Assembly: GCF_007845675.1 (NCBI RefSeq)
Contig: NZ_VOBR01000012.1
Span: 1-64,000, forward strand
Source: Lentzea tibetensis
GTDB lineage: Bacteria; Actinomycetota; Actinomycetes; Mycobacteriales; Pseudonocardiaceae
Reading direction: 5' to 3'
DNA length: 64,000 nt
The translations under genes were made by a program, and so were the position numbers. This document shows positions 7,336-18,036 of the stretch, piece by piece. Under the pieces are notes generated by a model. The model was not told the DNA's origin and did no database searches. It saw nothing but the letters and a program-made list of their open reading frames with translations. Within the stretch, counting starts at the first letter, position 1; every line of letters starts with the position of its first letter.

Positions 7336-8787
7336 TCAGGACAGGCCGGCCAGCAGGCGGTGGCGGTACGCGGCCACCAGCACCGCTGCCAGCAGGGCGA
7401 TGCCACCCGCCAGGACGAAGTACGCGGGCAGCGGGATCCCGGTGGTGAGCCGGTACAACTGCCCGCCGATCACCACACCGACCGCGCCGAACAACCCGTT
7501 GACCGCGAGGAACCTGCTGCCGTAGCCGGGCGGGGCCACCGAGGCGGCCAATGCCAGCCCCACCGGGGCGATGGCGACCTCGGCGCAGGAGAAGAGCAGG
7601 TAGACCACCAGCAGCCACATCGGCGTCACCGGGCCGCTCTGGGCATCAACCGCCGCCACGGCCATCAGCACGAAGCTCAGGCCTCCGGCCGTGAGTCCGG
7701 CGGCGAACTTGACCGGCACGGTCAGCCGGTCGCCCGCCCGGACCCACAACCACGCGCACAGCGGCGCGATCAGCAGCACGAACAGCGGGTGCACCGACTG
7801 GAACCAGCTGGCGGGCACCTCGTACCCGCCGACGGCGCGGTCGGTGTCGCGTTCGGCGAACAAACCCAGCACGGACCCGGACTGGGCGAAGATCATCCAG
7901 AACGTCGACGCCGCCAGCATCAGCAGGGTGAAGCTCCGCAGCCTGGCCCGCGGCATCTCGAGCGCGCCACGCCGCCGCAGCGTGTTCAGGAACCAGAACG
8001 GGACGACGAGCGTGCCCAGGCCGAACAGTGCGAGAACGGCCTGCAGCGGAACGGTTCCGCTGGCGACTCCCGCCACCAGCACGACGGCCACGGGTACGGC
8101 CACCGCCGCGGTTCTCCGCAGCACGCGCTGGATCTCGGCGGGCGGGAGCGGATGAGCCGGGTAGCGCCCCAGGTCGCCGAACTTCCGCAGCCCCAGGGTG
8201 AACTGGACCAGTCCGAGAGCCATCCCGGCCGCGGCCGCGGCGAACCCGAGGTGCCAGGCCACCTTCTCGGCCAGGAACCCGGTCACCACCGGCGCGATCA
8301 CCGCGCTGACCTGGATGCTCATGTAGAACAACGAGAAGACGGCTTCGCGGTCGCGGTCGTCCGAGCCGCCCGTTCCGCCGACCATCGCGGCCATGGCGGG
8401 CTTGACCAACCCGGTTCCCGTCGCCACCAGGAACAGTCCCAAGTAGACAGATGCGTCGAACGGCAGGCTGAGCGTGACGTGCCCGGCGACGATCAGCCCG
8501 CCGCCGAGCAGGACCGACCGCCGGGCGCCGAGCACCCGGTCGGCCAGCCAGCCGCCGGGCAGCCCGGCCATGAAGGCCAGCGAGATGTAGCAGGCGAACA
8601 GCGCTGTCGCCGTCTGCCCGCTCATCCCCTGCCCACCGTCAGCGACCGGTGCGGCGAGGTACAGCACGAGGATCGCCGCCATCCCGTAGAAGCTGAAGCG
8701 CTCCCACAGGTCCACGACGAACAACGTGCCGAACCCTCGGCGTCCGGGAGCGGAAGTCGTGCTCGGTTCGTTCGCGGTCGCGACCAT
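7336..8787 (-). CDS. POT/PTR-family proton-coupled transporter
   Basis: A 483-residue integral membrane protein with 12-14 predicted membrane segments. The segment DLWERFSFYGM in helix 1 is the ExxERFxYYG signature of the proton-dependent oligopeptide transporter (POT) family, and GGWLADRVLGARRS matches the loop after helix 2 of the MFS fold. The start is at 8787 (MVATANEP). It is the last gene of the long polyketide operon, 11 bp after accC, so it probably moves the product or an intermediate. Most type II clusters use drug:H+ antiporters, and a POT protein as exporter would be unusual. Uptake of a peptide or amino acid is the alternative. Confidence 0.87.
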   Translation of the reverse strand: MVATANEPSTTSAPGRRGFGTLFVVDLWERFSFYGMAAILVLYLAAPVADGGQGMSGQTATALFACYISLAFMAGLPGGWLADRVLGARRSVLLGGGLIVAGHVTLSLPFDASVYLGLFLVATGTGLVKPAMAAMVGGTGGSDDRDREAVFSLFYMSIQVSAVIAPVVTGFLAEKVAWHLGFAAAAAGMALGLVQFTLGLRKFGDLGRYPAHPLPPAEIQRVLRRTAAVAVPVAVVLVAGVASGTVPLQAVLALFGLGTLVVPFWFLNTLRRRGALEMPRARLRSFTLLMLAASTFWMIFAQSGSVLGLFAERDTDRAVGGYEVPASWFQSVHPLFVLLIAPLCAWLWVRAGDRLTVPVKFAAGLTAGGLSFVLMAVAAVDAQSGPVTPMWLLVVYLLFSCAEVAIAPVGLALAASVAPPGYGSRFLAVNGLFGAVGVVIGGQLYRLTTGIPLPAYFVLAGGIALLAAVLVAAYRHRLLAGLS

Positions 8788-8798
8788 GACGGCCCTTC

Positions 8799-10139
8799 TC
8801 AGGTAGCGGTGCCCAGCTTCGAGATCAGGGAGGTGTCGTGCACGCCCTTGACGAACTCGGGGGTGTCGAGGATGCGCAGCAGGGCGGGGATCGTGGTCCT
8901 GATGCCCTTGCCGGTGATCCGGAACTCGCTCAGCGCCCGGCGCATCCGCGCCACCGCCTGCGGCCGGTCGGGCGCCCAGACGACGACCTTGGCCAGCAGC
9001 GAGTCGTAGTCGGGGCTGATCCGCCAGCCGGCACGCGCATGCGTGTCGACCCTGGTGAACGGTCCACCTGGCGGCACGAACTCGTCGATCAGACCGGCCG
9101 CGGGCAGGTAGTCCCGGTCGGGATCCTCCGCGTTGACCCGGCACTCCAGCGACACGCCCCGGCCGTCGAACTCCAGGCTGAGCGGCAGACCCGCGGCGAC
9201 CCGCAACTGCTCGCGGACCAGGTCGATGCCCGTCACCATCTCGGTCACCGGGTGCTCGACCTGGATCCGGCAGTTGATCTCCATGAAGTAGAACTCGTCG
9301 TCGACGACGAGGTACTCGAACGTGCCCGCGCCGACGTAGCCGACAGCCTTCGCGCCCGCCACCGAGGCCTCCGCCATCCGGCGGCGCAGGCTCTCCGGCA
9401 GCTCGGGCGCCGGGCTCTCCTCGATCAGCTTCTGATGGCGGCGCTGCACCGAGCAGTCGCGCTCGCCGAGGTGGACGACCTCGCCGTAGGAGTCCGCGAG
9501 CACCTGGACCTCGACGTGCCGCGCGCTCTCGCAGAACCGTTCCATGTAGACAGAGCTGTTGCCGAACACGGCCTGTCCCACGGCACGCGTGCTGCGGTAG
9601 GCCTTGGCGAGGTCCCGCGGGTCGCGCACCACCGTCATGCCCCGGCCGCCACCGCCCGCGGTGGCCTTGATGATCACCGGGTAGCCGATCTCCGCGGCGA
9701 GCGCCGTCGCCTCGGCCGCGCTGTCCACAGTGGACCTGCTGCCGGGCAGCAAGGGCAACCCGGCCTCGGCCATCGCGGCGCGCGCCGACGCCTTGTCGCC
9801 GAGCCGCGCCATCACCTCGGGCGGTGGCCCGACGAAGACGAGACCGTTGTCGGCGCAGATCTCCGCGAAGTCCGGATCCTCGGAGAGGAACCCGTATCCG
9901 GGGTGCACCGCCTGTGCTCCGGTGGCGAGTGCCGCCTCCACCAGCGCGGGCGCGAACAGGTAGCTGCGGCGGGCGGGCGGCGGGCCGATCTGGACGGCCA
10001 CGTCGGCGGCGCGCACCGCCGCCGAGTCCGCGTCCGCGGTGGAGTGGACCACGACGGTGCGGATGCCCATCTCCTGACAGCTGCGAACCACGCGCAGGGC
10101 GATCTCACCCCGGTTCGCGACGAGTACCGTGTCGAACAC
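8799..10139 (-). CDS. accC: Acetyl-CoA carboxylase, biotin carboxylase subunit
   Basis: A 446-residue biotin carboxylase with the order typical of AccC: N-terminal preATP-grasp (MFDTVLVANRGEIALR), ATP-grasp glycine loop GGGGRGMTVV near residue 165, and the active-site segment MEINCRIQVEHPVTE near residue 285. Length equals that of stand-alone AccC, with no fused biotin domain. The start is GTG at 10139. The stop of accB lies only 3 bp upstream. Together with accB and the fused carboxyltransferase gene it makes a dedicated enzyme supplying malonyl-CoA to the polyketide synthase, as in several pentangular polyphenol clusters. Confidence 0.96.
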   Translation of the reverse strand: MFDTVLVANRGEIALRVVRSCQEMGIRTVVVHSTADADSAAVRAADVAVQIGPPPARRSYLFAPALVEAALATGAQAVHPGYGFLSEDPDFAEICADNGLVFVGPPPEVMARLGDKASARAAMAEAGLPLLPGSRSTVDSAAEATALAAEIGYPVIIKATAGGGGRGMTVVRDPRDLAKAYRSTRAVGQAVFGNSSVYMERFCESARHVEVQVLADSYGEVVHLGERDCSVQRRHQKLIEESPAPELPESLRRRMAEASVAGAKAVGYVGAGTFEYLVVDDEFYFMEINCRIQVEHPVTEMVTGIDLVREQLRVAAGLPLSLEFDGRGVSLECRVNAEDPDRDYLPAAGLIDEFVPPGGPFTRVDTHARAGWRISPDYDSLLAKVVVWAPDRPQAVARMRRALSEFRITGKGIRTTIPALLRILDTPEFVKGVHDTSLISKLGTAT

Positions 10140-10142
10140 GAT

Positions 10143-10634
10143 CTACTCCTCCTGCTCGGCCGGAGCGATGACGAGCAACGGCTGGTCGTACTCGACCGCC
10201 TGACCATCGGCGGCGAGCACCTCGGTCACCGTTCCGGCGCACGGCGCCACCACGGCGTTCATCAGCTTCATCGCCTCGACGATGCCGACCTGCTGCCCTT
10301 GCGCGACAACGTCTCCGACCGCCGCGAACGGACGCGCACCCGGCTCGGCCGCCACGTAGAACGTGCCGACCATCTCGGCCCGCAGCACCTCACCGGTCGG
10401 CTCGGCCTCCAGCGCATTCCCTTCGCCGGACGGCACCACGGAGCCCGCTTCGCCCACCGGCCACTCGACCTCGACGCGCACCGACCCGGCCGCCATCACG
10501 ACCCGCGTCGCACGCCCGGCGGGCCCGCGGACCAGATCGCCCAGACTCCGGCACAACTCACGCACCGTCTCCCGTTCGTCGGCGAGGCTCGGTGGCTCCT
10601 CGCCCAACGGGAGCCGGTCAGGCACGATGCTCAT
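10143..10634 (-). CDS. accB: Biotin carboxyl carrier protein
   Basis: A 163-residue BCCP. A charged N-terminal half and Pro/Ala-poor linker are followed by a lipoyl/biotinyl domain from about residue 80. The biotin attachment site is Lys123 in the EAMKLMN motif, and the thumb region (GTFYVAAEP) is present. The ATG at 10634 overlaps the stop codon of the preceding 48-codon ORF (ATGA), indicating translational coupling. It carries the carboxyl group between AccC and the AccD-AccA carboxyltransferase. Confidence 0.96.
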   Translation of the reverse strand: MSIVPDRLPLGEEPPSLADERETVRELCRSLGDLVRGPAGRATRVVMAAGSVRVEVEWPVGEAGSVVPSGEGNALEAEPTGEVLRAEMVGTFYVAAEPGARPFAAVGDVVAQGQQVGIVEAMKLMNAVVAPCAGTVTEVLAADGQAVEYDQPLLVIAPAEQEE

Positions 10635-10777
10635 GTCACTTCTCCTCTGCCGAGCCCGCGGAAACGCACCCGCCGGACGATGATCAGCTCAACGCTTCCT
10701 GTGCTCGCCGACTCGGCGAGCGACCAGGCAACGGCCACGCGCGGCGGCACCTCGCACACCCGATACGCGACGCTCAC
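10631..10777 (-). CDS. 48-residue ORF, duplicated 3' end of the carboxyltransferase gene
   Basis: A small frame from a GTG at 10777, which overlaps the upstream stop (GTGA), to a TGA at 10633 that overlaps the accB ATG (ATGA). Its C-terminal half (SLAESASTG, then [11 protein letters not shown]) closely matches the C-terminus of the adjoining carboxyltransferase (SLAELVGRE, then [13 protein letters not shown]), and the DNA of 10651-10740 aligns with 10800-10890 at an offset of about 149 bp. So it is a diverged tandem copy of the 3' end of the neighbouring gene that has stayed open and coupled at both ends. It may be translated only to carry ribosomes into accB. It does not resemble the AccE epsilon subunit. 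Confidence 0.6.
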   Translation of the reverse strand: MSVAYRVCEVPPRVAVAWSLAESASTGSVELIIVRRVRFRGLGRGEVT

Positions 10778-12441
10778 GCCACCTCACCCCCGCCGAGGCC
10801 GAGCCTGCGGAAACGCAACCGCCGCGCAGCGACCAGCTCAGCGCTCTCCCTGCCCACCAGCTCGGCGAGCGACCGCGCGACGGCCTGCCGCAGGAGCTCG
10901 GACGCGGCAGCGGGATCGAGGTGGCTGCCGCCGTCCGGCTCGGGCACCACCGCGTCGACGACACCGGCCCGCAGCAGGGAAACCGGGTCGATCCCCAGTG
11001 ACGCGGCGGCGAGCGGTGCCGCGGCCGCGTCGCGCCAGAGGATCGACGCGCACCCTTCCGGGCTGATCACGGAGTAGGTCCCGTTCTGGGTGATGAGCAC
11101 GGTGTCGGCGACGGCCAGCGCGAGTGCGCCGCCGCTGCCTCCCTCACCGGTGATCACGGACACCACCGGCACGCCCAGTCCGCCCATCAGGCGCAGGTTC
11201 TCCGCGATGGCGACGGCCTGGCCGTTCTCCTCGGCCTCGATCCCGGGAAACGCGCCGGGGGTGTCGATCAGCGCCACGACCGGCGTGCCCAGCTTCGCCG
11301 CCAGTCGCAGCAGCCGCGCCGACTTGCGGTAGCCGGCGGGCGAGGGCATGCCGAAGTTCCGCGCGACCAGTTCGGCCGTGTTGTGCCCCTTCTGGTGGCA
11401 CAGCGCCAGCACCGGGAGGCCGTCGAGCACGCCGAATCCCCCGACCAGTGCGGGACAGTCCGCGCCGAGCCGGTCGCCGTGCAGCTCGACGAAGCCGTCG
11501 AGCAGATGCGCGACGTGGTCCAATCCGGTCGGCCGGTCGATGTGGCGGGCCAGCTTGACCGTGTCCCAGCCGGACGCCGCAGCGAGATCAGCAGAGCCCA
11601 GCCGGACGTCGGGCAGGTCCGCGCACCACCGCGCGGGGGCGCGGTCGGTGACCGCGAGCAGCCGCGACAGCGTCGCGCGCAGCTCGCTGCGGGGGCGGAC
11701 CAGGTCGACGAGTCCCTTGGCCAGCAGGTACTCCGCGGTCTGGAACCCCTCCGGCAGGCGCTGGCGGATGGTCTGCTCGATCACCCTGGGGCCGGCGAAC
11801 CCCATGCGGGCACCGGGTTCGGCGACGACGACGTCGGAGAGCGTGGCGAACGACGCCGCCACTCCCCCGTACGTGGGGTCGGTGACCAGGGTGATCGTCA
11901 GCAGGCCCGCCTCGTCCAGTGCGGCGAAGGCGTTGCTCGTCTTCGCCATCTGCATCAACGAGAGCGCGCCCTCCTGCATCCGGGCACCACCGGAGGCGGT
12001 GACCACCAGCAGGGGCAGGCGTTCAGCGAGTGCGGCCTCGGCCGCGACCGTGATCGCCTCGCCCTCCGCGGCACCCAGGCTGCCGCCGAGGAAGCGGAAG
12101 TCCATCACGGCGGCCACCAGCGGCCTGCCGTCGATCGACCCCCGCACCACGACGACGCCGCGTTCCATGCCGGTGTCGGCACGCGCGGAGGCGTGCCGCT
12201 CGGCATAGGCCCGGACGTCCACGAAGGACAGCGGGTCGACCGTGGTGCCGGGGACACCCAGCTCTTCGGCACCGTGGTCGAAGAGCTGGGCGATCCGTTG
12301 TGCGGCACTGAGTCGCGAGTGCCAGCCGCAGTCCTGGCAGACGCGGAGCTCGCGGGCGAACCGCTTCGCGTAGATCGTCGTCCGGCAGTTCGAGCAGACG
12401 TACCAGTCCGCCTGCGTGCTCACTTCGCGTGCGATCGTCAC
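10774..12441 (-). CDS. accDA: Fused acetyl-CoA carboxylase carboxyltransferase (AccD-AccA)
   Basis: A 555-residue fusion of the beta and alpha carboxyltransferase subunits. The N-terminal part has the AccD zinc finger (CSNC, then CQDC 17 residues on) followed by a crotonase fold with SGGARMQEG. The C-terminal part, from about residue 300, is AccA-like, with [15 protein letters not shown] and [11 protein letters not shown] choose GTG at 12441 because a strong AAGGGAGG ribosome site lies 6 bases upstream; an in-frame GTG at 12546 would add 35 non-conserved residues. It transfers the carboxyl group from biotin to acetyl-CoA to make malonyl-CoA for the polyketide synthase. Confidence 0.93.
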   Translation of the reverse strand: MTIAREVSTQADWYVCSNCRTTIYAKRFARELRVCQDCGWHSRLSAAQRIAQLFDHGAEELGVPGTTVDPLSFVDVRAYAERHASARADTGMERGVVVVRGSIDGRPLVAAVMDFRFLGGSLGAAEGEAITVAAEAALAERLPLLVVTASGGARMQEGALSLMQMAKTSNAFAALDEAGLLTITLVTDPTYGGVAASFATLSDVVVAEPGARMGFAGPRVIEQTIRQRLPEGFQTAEYLLAKGLVDLVRPRSELRATLSRLLAVTDRAPARWCADLPDVRLGSADLAAASGWDTVKLARHIDRPTGLDHVAHLLDGFVELHGDRLGADCPALVGGFGVLDGLPVLALCHQKGHNTAELVARNFGMPSPAGYRKSARLLRLAAKLGTPVVALIDTPGAFPGIEAEENGQAVAIAENLRLMGGLGVPVVSVITGEGGSGGALALAVADTVLITQNGTYSVISPEGCASILWRDAAAAPLAAASLGIDPVSLLRAGVVDAVVPEPDGGSHLDPAAASELLRQAVARSLAELVGRESAELVAARRLRFRRLGLGGGEVA

Positions 12442-12553
12442 CGGTGTTCCTCCCTTCGTCGTCGTCGAGCCGATCACCGGGCACGGCACGCCCGCGACCG
12501 CCGCGCCGTACCTGGCCAGCCCCTGCAGCACGGTGTCCCAGTCCACCGGGAGC

Positions 12554-12874
12554 TCAGAGCTCCGGCTGTGCGCCGTACGCAGCCACGACCCGGCAGACCT
12601 CGAACGGCTTGGCGCGCGAGTGGTCGCGGAACGGCCGCAGCGGCGCCGTCTGGTCGAGGTGGCCCTCGCTGCGCTCCCACTCCTCGAACACCTGCCAGCT
12701 CGCCCACCGGCTCACCACCGTGTAGCTCGCCGGGTCGCCGACCGAGCGGAGCAGGTGGTTGCCCAGCAGGCCGGTCGTCCCGGCCATCCGGGCGCTCGAC
12801 TCGTGGTAGGCGTCGAGCACGGCCTGCTCGTCGTCGCTGGAGTGGTAGAGGATCACCTGGACTTCCTGGCTCAT
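12554..12874 (-). CDS. Antibiotic-biosynthesis monooxygenase (ABM) domain protein, first copy
   Basis: A 106-residue ferredoxin-like-fold protein with the ABM pattern: an N-terminal strand (VQVILYHSS), a long helix, then [23 protein letters not shown], ending with the strand [13 protein letters not shown] proteins of type II clusters (ActVA-orf6, TcmH and pradimicin-type homologues) oxidise anthrones to quinones or hydroxylate the nascent polycycle without a cofactor. The ATG at 12874 overlaps the stop of a second ABM-type gene (ATGA), so the two are made in step and may form a heteromer. A 112-bp gap to accDA follows. Confidence 0.88.
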   Translation of the reverse strand: MSQEVQVILYHSSDDEQAVLDAYHESSARMAGTTGLLGNHLLRSVGDPASYTVVSRWASWQVFEEWERSEGHLDQTAPLRPFRDHSRAKPFEVCRVVAAYGAQPEL

Positions 12875-13176
12875 GAGCCACCTGGCAGGTGCGCGACCAC
12901 CGTCATCGTCGTCATCGACCCACCGCTGCGGTACGGGTGCAGCTTCTGGCGGTGCTCGAGGTGTCCGTCGCTGGTCTCGAACTCGCGGAACCGCGGCTCG
13001 TCGACCCAGTCGCTGACGATGTAGTAGATGTCCTCTTCCTCTTCACTGCGCGACAGCCACTGGCCGAGGTTGGCCGGGTGACTGGTGACGGAAGTGCCGA
13101 CCTCGAGCCACTTCTGCTCGAACTGGCCGCCGAGGCCTGGCTTGATCTGCATCCGCAGCATCACGCGGAAAGCCAT
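12871..13176 (-). CDS. ABM-type monooxygenase, second copy
   Basis: A 101-residue paralogue of the adjacent gene with the same ferredoxin-like layout: MAFRVMLRMQIKPG strand, then DIYYIVSDWVDEPRFREFETSDGH, then a C-terminal MTVVAHL strand. The paired HL(E/D) segment after SDGH is shared with its neighbour. The start is the ATG at 13176, 1 bp after the ketoreductase stop. Pentangular polyphenol clusters commonly carry two such proteins acting on the early polycyclic intermediate, and this pair fits that layout. Confidence 0.85.
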   Translation of the reverse strand: MAFRVMLRMQIKPGLGGQFEQKWLEVGTSVTSHPANLGQWLSRSEEEEDIYYIVSDWVDEPRFREFETSDGHLEHRQKLHPYRSGGSMTTMTVVAHLPGGS

Positions 13177-13177
13177 G

Positions 13178-13927
13178 TCAGATGCCCCCGTCCACGTTGA
13201 TCGTCGCGCCGGTGACGTACCGGGAGAGGTCGCTGAGCAGGAAGAGCACCGGCCCGGCGATCTCGTCGGTGGTGCCCAGCCTGGCCAGTGAGGTCTTCTG
13301 CGAGTAGGTGGCGCGCAGGCCTTCGGCGCGCTCGGCGGGCATGTCGTCGAACGCCTCGGTCTCGATGACACCGGGCGCCACGACGTTGACCCGCACGCCC
13401 TTGGGGCCGAGCTCCTTGGCCAGCGACCGGGTGAGACCGATCATCGCCGACTTCGCGGCGGTGTAGTGCGCGCGCAGCGGGATGCCCGCGGCGGCACCGC
13501 GGGAGCCGATGTTGACCACCGACGCCCCGTCGCCGAACAGCGGCAGCGCCTGCTGGATCACCCGGTACGCGGCGGTCAGGTTGGTGTCGAGGATCCGCGA
13601 CCACTCGTCGGCGGGGAGCTTCTCGAACGGGATGTGGCTGATCACGCCGGCGTTGTTGACCACGCCGTCGAGGCTGCCGAAGCGCTCCTTCGCCTCCTCC
13701 AGCAGGCGGTCGATCTCCTCGATCTCACCGACGTCGGCGCGCACGACGTGGTGCTGGCCGCCGGTCTCCTTCAGTTCGCGGGTGAGGCTTTCGACCGCTT
13801 CGCTTTCCTGCCGGTAGCAGGTGATCACGTCCGCGCCCGCCCGCGCGGCGGCCAGCACGATGCCGCGCCCGATGCCTCGCGAGCCGCCGGTGATGAGGAG
13901 CTTCTTGTTCTGCAGTCCGAGTTCCAT
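13178..13927 (-). CDS. FabG-like ketoreductase, first copy
   Basis: A 249-residue classical SDR of the 3-oxoacyl-ACP reductase type. [10 protein letters not shown] binds NADPH near residue 14, NNAG is near residue 90 and the catalytic set is SRG...HYTAAK near residues 143-160. It ends in VDGGI, the family's usual terminus. It is about as close to the neighbouring SDR (13950-14711) as to general FabG, so the pair arose by duplication. In type II systems such enzymes reduce one or more carbonyls of the poly-beta-ketone or the cyclised product. Position within the core operon makes a core role likely. Confidence 0.92.
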   Translation of the reverse strand: MELGLQNKKLLITGGSRGIGRGIVLAAARAGADVITCYRQESEAVESLTRELKETGGQHHVVRADVGEIEEIDRLLEEAKERFGSLDGVVNNAGVISHIPFEKLPADEWSRILDTNLTAAYRVIQQALPLFGDGASVVNIGSRGAAAGIPLRAHYTAAKSAMIGLTRSLAKELGPKGVRVNVVAPGVIETEAFDDMPAERAEGLRATYSQKTSLARLGTTDEIAGPVLFLLSDLSRYVTGATINVDGGI

Positions 13928-13949
13928 GACGTTGTCCCTTCGCGCGGAT

Positions 13950-14711
13950 CTAGACGCAACCGTCGGCGTGGATGTCCTGACCGGTGATGTACGAGGCCAG
14001 GTCGCTCGCCAGGAAGAGCACGACGTTCGCGATCTCCTCGACGGTGCCGAGCCTCTTGACCGCGGACATCTGGCTGAACATCGCCCGCTGGCGAGCGGCC
14101 ACCTCCGGCGGCATCGCGTCGAACGCCTCGGTGTCGATCCGGCCGGGCGAGACGACGTTGACCCGAATGTTGCGCGGGCCCAGCTCCCTGGCCAGCGAGC
14201 GGGTCATCCCGACCAGCCCGGCCTTGCCCGCGGTGTAGTGCGCACCGCCCGCCATGCCGATGAACGTGACGATCGAGCCGAGGTTGACGATCGACGAGCC
14301 GGACGCCAGCAGGTCCAGCGACAGCGCCCCGTGGATCAGCCGGTGGGCCGAGGTCAGGTTCCCCTCGACGGCGGCACCCCACCCCGCGTCGGTCAGCTCG
14401 GCGTACGGCTGGGGGCTGAACTCACCGACGTTGTTGACGAGCACGTCGAGCCCACCGAAGTGGCTCTGCGCCTCGGCGAGCAGCCGGGCGGTTCCGTGCG
14501 CGTCCGACACGTCGGCTTCCACGATGCGGTGGTCACCCGCGGTCTCGGCGAGCTCGTCCTCCAGCCCGCGCACCGCCTCCTTGCCCTTGCGGTGACAGGT
14601 GATCACGTTGGCGCCTGCGCGTGCCGCGGCGATCGCGATGCCGCGACCGATCCCCCGCGAGCCACCGGTGACCACGACCCGCTTGCCCTTCAAGGCGAAA
14701 TCCACACTCAT
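13950..14711 (-). CDS. FabG-like ketoreductase, second copy
   Basis: A 253-residue SDR paralogous to its downstream neighbour. It has [10 protein letters not shown] near residue 14, NNVG in place of NNAG near residue 92, and catalytic Ser plus HYTAGK near residue 160, and ends in HADGCV rather than DGG. The start is the ATG at 14711 ([10 protein letters not shown]). It lies 22 bp upstream of the other SDR and 29 bp after the aromatase gene. Two SDRs in tandem may act at different positions, or one may have turned to a later tailoring step. Confidence 0.92.
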   Translation of the reverse strand: MSVDFALKGKRVVVTGGSRGIGRGIAIAAARAGANVITCHRKGKEAVRGLEDELAETAGDHRIVEADVSDAHGTARLLAEAQSHFGGLDVLVNNVGEFSPQPYAELTDAGWGAAVEGNLTSAHRLIHGALSLDLLASGSSIVNLGSIVTFIGMAGGAHYTAGKAGLVGMTRSLARELGPRNIRVNVVSPGRIDTEAFDAMPPEVAARQRAMFSQMSAVKRLGTVEEIANVVLFLASDLASYITGQDIHADGCV

Positions 14712-14740
14712 CTGAAGTTTCTCCTGTGCCTGTGCGAGAT

Positions 14741-15496
<756 letters not shown>

Positions 15497-16747
15497 CTAG
15501 CTGGGAAACCGCCGGTTTCCCTTGCCCAGCACGAGCGCGGCGGTGAACCCTCCGTGACCTCTCGCCAGCACCAGCGCGGTGCTGGGCCGGGTCTCGCGCG
15601 AGTCGTCCATCACCAGGTCGATGTCGCAGCCGGGCCTGAGCGTCGCCGGGCCGACGGTGTGCGGGACGACACCGGCCGACATCGACAGCAGTGCCGTGGC
15701 GACGTCCAGCGCCGCGCCACCCGCGTACAGCCGTCCGGTGAGCGTTTTCGGTGCGGTGACCGGAACTCCGCGCGGGCCGAACACCTCGGTGATCGCCCTG
15801 GCCTCGGCGAGGTCGAGCGCGGGAACACCAGCGGCGTCGGCGAACACGACATCCACTTCGGACGGTTCGAGACGGGCCTGCTTCAGCACCCGGCGGATCG
15901 TGCCCGCCAGCGCGGGCGGTCGGCCGGAGCCGGGTGGCGGGTCGAAACCGGCCGCGTACCCGAGCAGCGAACCGTAGTGCGGGACGTCTCGAGCGGCGGC
16001 CGAAGCGGCGCTCTCGACGACCATCATCGCGCCGCCCTCACCCGGCAGGTAACCGGACGCGTCGACGTCGAACGGGACGTACGCCCGCTGCGGATCATCC
16101 ACAGTGGACAATTGGCCGGTCGCGAGCTGCGCCACGAGGCCGTACGGGCACAGCGAGGCGTCGGTGCCGCCGCTGAGCACGACCTTGGAGCCCTCGGCGA
16201 CGAGTCGCCGCGCCTGCCCCAGCGCGTCCAGCGCGCCCGCCTGCTCGCTGCAGAACACGCCGCAGGGGCCGCGCATCCCGTGGCGGATCGAGACCTGCCC
16301 GGTGGTCGCCGCGTAGAACCACGCGATGGACTGGTAGGCGCCGACCCACGAGGGACCGTTGGTGTAGAGCCGTTCCATCTCGTGCTGGCCGAACTCCGTG
16401 CCACCCGACGAGCTCGCGGTGACCACGGCCATCTCGAACTCCGGCATCGATGCCGGGTCGAGGTGCGCGTCGTTCAGCGCCGCCTCGGAGCCCGCCAGCG
16501 CGAGGTGGGTGTACCGGTCCGTCTGCGGGATCAGCCTGCCGGGAACCAGGTCTCGCGCGAAGAACCCGGAGACCTCACCCGCCAGGCGCACCGGGTACGG
16601 GCTCGGGTCGAACAGGGTGATCGGGGCGATCCTGCTCTTGCCGCCGAGCACCGACTCCCAGTGCTCACCGACGTCGAGACCGGTGGGCGCCAGCACACCG
16701 AGCCCGGTGATGACCGGCGGTTCCTCCCGGATCAGGGACGCGTGCAT
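15497..16747 (-). CDS. Ketosynthase chain-length factor (KS-beta)
   Basis: A 416-residue thiolase-fold protein. At the position of the ketosynthase nucleophile it has Gln169 (SEQAGALDALG), the hallmark of KS-beta, so it decarboxylates and primes rather than condenses, and sets chain length with KS-alpha. A near-perfect AAGGAGGT ribosome site lies 7 bases before the ATG at 16747. It follows KS-alpha by 35 bp. The residues that gate the chain-length cavity cannot be judged without alignment; the accessory gene set suggests a long chain (around 24-26 carbons). Confidence 0.97.
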   Translation of the reverse strand: MHASLIREEPPVITGLGVLAPTGLDVGEHWESVLGGKSRIAPITLFDPSPYPVRLAGEVSGFFARDLVPGRLIPQTDRYTHLALAGSEAALNDAHLDPASMPEFEMAVVTASSSGGTEFGQHEMERLYTNGPSWVGAYQSIAWFYAATTGQVSIRHGMRGPCGVFCSEQAGALDALGQARRLVAEGSKVVLSGGTDASLCPYGLVAQLATGQLSTVDDPQRAYVPFDVDASGYLPGEGGAMMVVESAASAAARDVPHYGSLLGYAAGFDPPPGSGRPPALAGTIRRVLKQARLEPSEVDVVFADAAGVPALDLAEARAITEVFGPRGVPVTAPKTLTGRLYAGGAALDVATALLSMSAGVVPHTVGPATLRPGCDIDLVMDDSRETRPSTALVLARGHGGFTAALVLGKGNRRFPS

Positions 16748-16782
16748 CGGGATACCTCCTTACCGAATCGAAGGCCGCCCGG

Positions 16783-18036
16783 TCACAACCGGCTCAGCAC
16801 GAGCGCGCTCTGGAAACCGCCGAACCCGCTGCCGACGCTGAGGATCGTGTCCATCCGGTGCTCCCGGGCGACCACGGGCACGTAGTCCAGATCGCACTCG
16901 GGATCCGGGGTGGACAGGTTCGCCGTCGGCGGCACGACCTGGTGCCGCAACGCCATCGCGCACGCCGCGACCTCGAGCGACCCGATCGCGCCCAGCGAGT
17001 GCCCGATCATCGACTTGATGGAGCTGACCGGAACCTCGTACGCGCGCTCACCGAGACTGCGCTTGAACGCCGCGGTCTCGTGCCGGTCGTTCTGCTTCGT
17101 GCCGGAACCGTGCGCATTGATGTAGTCCACTGTGGATGGATCGCGTTGCGCGCGGTCCAGCGCCACCCTGATCGCCTCGGCCATCTCGCGACCGTCGGGC
17201 TTGAGGCCCGTCATGTGGAACGCGTTGCTGCGACTGGCGAACCCGGCGATCTCACCGTAGATCCGCGCACCACGTGCCCGCGCGGCCTCCAGCTCCTCGA
17301 GCACCATCACGGCCGATCCCTCGCCGAGGACGAAGCCGTCCCGGTCGGCGTCGAACGGGCGGGACGCGTGCTCGGGGTCGTCGTTGTTCGACGTCGTCGC
17401 GCGGATGGCGTCGAAGCACGCCGAGGTGATCGGGGACAGCGGTGCGTCGGTCGCGCCGGCCAGCACGAACTCGGCGCTCCCCTCCTCGATCAGCTTGGCA
17501 CCGTGCCCGACGGCGTCCAGGCCGGACGTGCAGCCGGTGGAGATCAGCGACACCGGGCCCTCGGCGCCGACCACCCACGCCACCTCGACGGCGAGCGTGC
17601 TCGGCACCATGTACCCGTACAGCTGCGGTACGCCGTACTCGTGGTCGACGAGCCACTCGCGGCCGCCGTCCGACAGGACCGCGTACTCCTGCTCGAGCCC
17701 CATCGTGCAGCCGACCGCGCTGCCGATGCTCACCCCGATCGCCGACGGGTCCGCCGACGACAGGTCGAGGCCGCTGTCCGCGAGAGCTTCGCGGGACGCG
17801 ACCACGGCGAACTGCGCCGCCCGGTCCATCCGGCGGATCTCCTGCGGTGACAGGCCTTCCGCGGCCGCGTCGAACGAGCACTCGGCGGCGACCCGCGAGC
17901 GGAACCTCGAGGCGTCGAACAGGCTGATCGCCCTGGTGGCCGTGCGACCGGCGGTCAGCAGCTCCCAGAACGCCTCACGACCGGTGTGGCCCGGTGCCAC
18001 CACGCCGATCCCGGTGATCACCGCTCGGCGGGTCAC
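16783..18036 (-). CDS. Ketosynthase KS-alpha
   Basis: A 417-residue beta-ketoacyl synthase. The nucleophile is Cys169 in [12 protein letters not shown], with the His-containing NAHGSGT near residue 310 and GHSLGAIGS near residue 345 completing the Cys-His-His triad. The start is GTG at 18036, overlapping the stop of the cupin gene (GTGA). A longer upstream frame is only read-through of another frame. It pairs with the chain-length factor to condense malonyl units into the poly-beta-ketone. The unusual order, with two cyclase genes leading KS-alpha, recalls pentangular polyphenol clusters. Confidence 0.98.
   Translation of the reverse strand: MTRRAVITGIGVVAPGHTGREAFWELLTAGRTATRAISLFDASRFRSRVAAECSFDAAAEGLSPQEIRRMDRAAQFAVVASREALADSGLDLSSADPSAIGVSIGSAVGCTMGLEQEYAVLSDGGREWLVDHEYGVPQLYGYMVPSTLAVEVAWVVGAEGPVSLISTGCTSGLDAVGHGAKLIEEGSAEFVLAGATDAPLSPITSACFDAIRATTSNNDDPEHASRPFDADRDGFVLGEGSAVMVLEELEAARARGARIYGEIAGFASRSNAFHMTGLKPDGREMAEAIRVALDRAQRDPSTVDYINAHGSGTKQNDRHETAAFKRSLGERAYEVPVSSIKSMIGHSLGAIGSLEVAACAMALRHQVVPPTANLSTPDPECDLDYVPVVAREHRMDTILSVGSGFGGFQSALVLSRL

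Noticed and set aside
10631-10777. Small ORF as AccE epsilon subunit
   Set aside because: It aligns with the C-terminus of the adjacent carboxyltransferase rather than with the AccE pattern.
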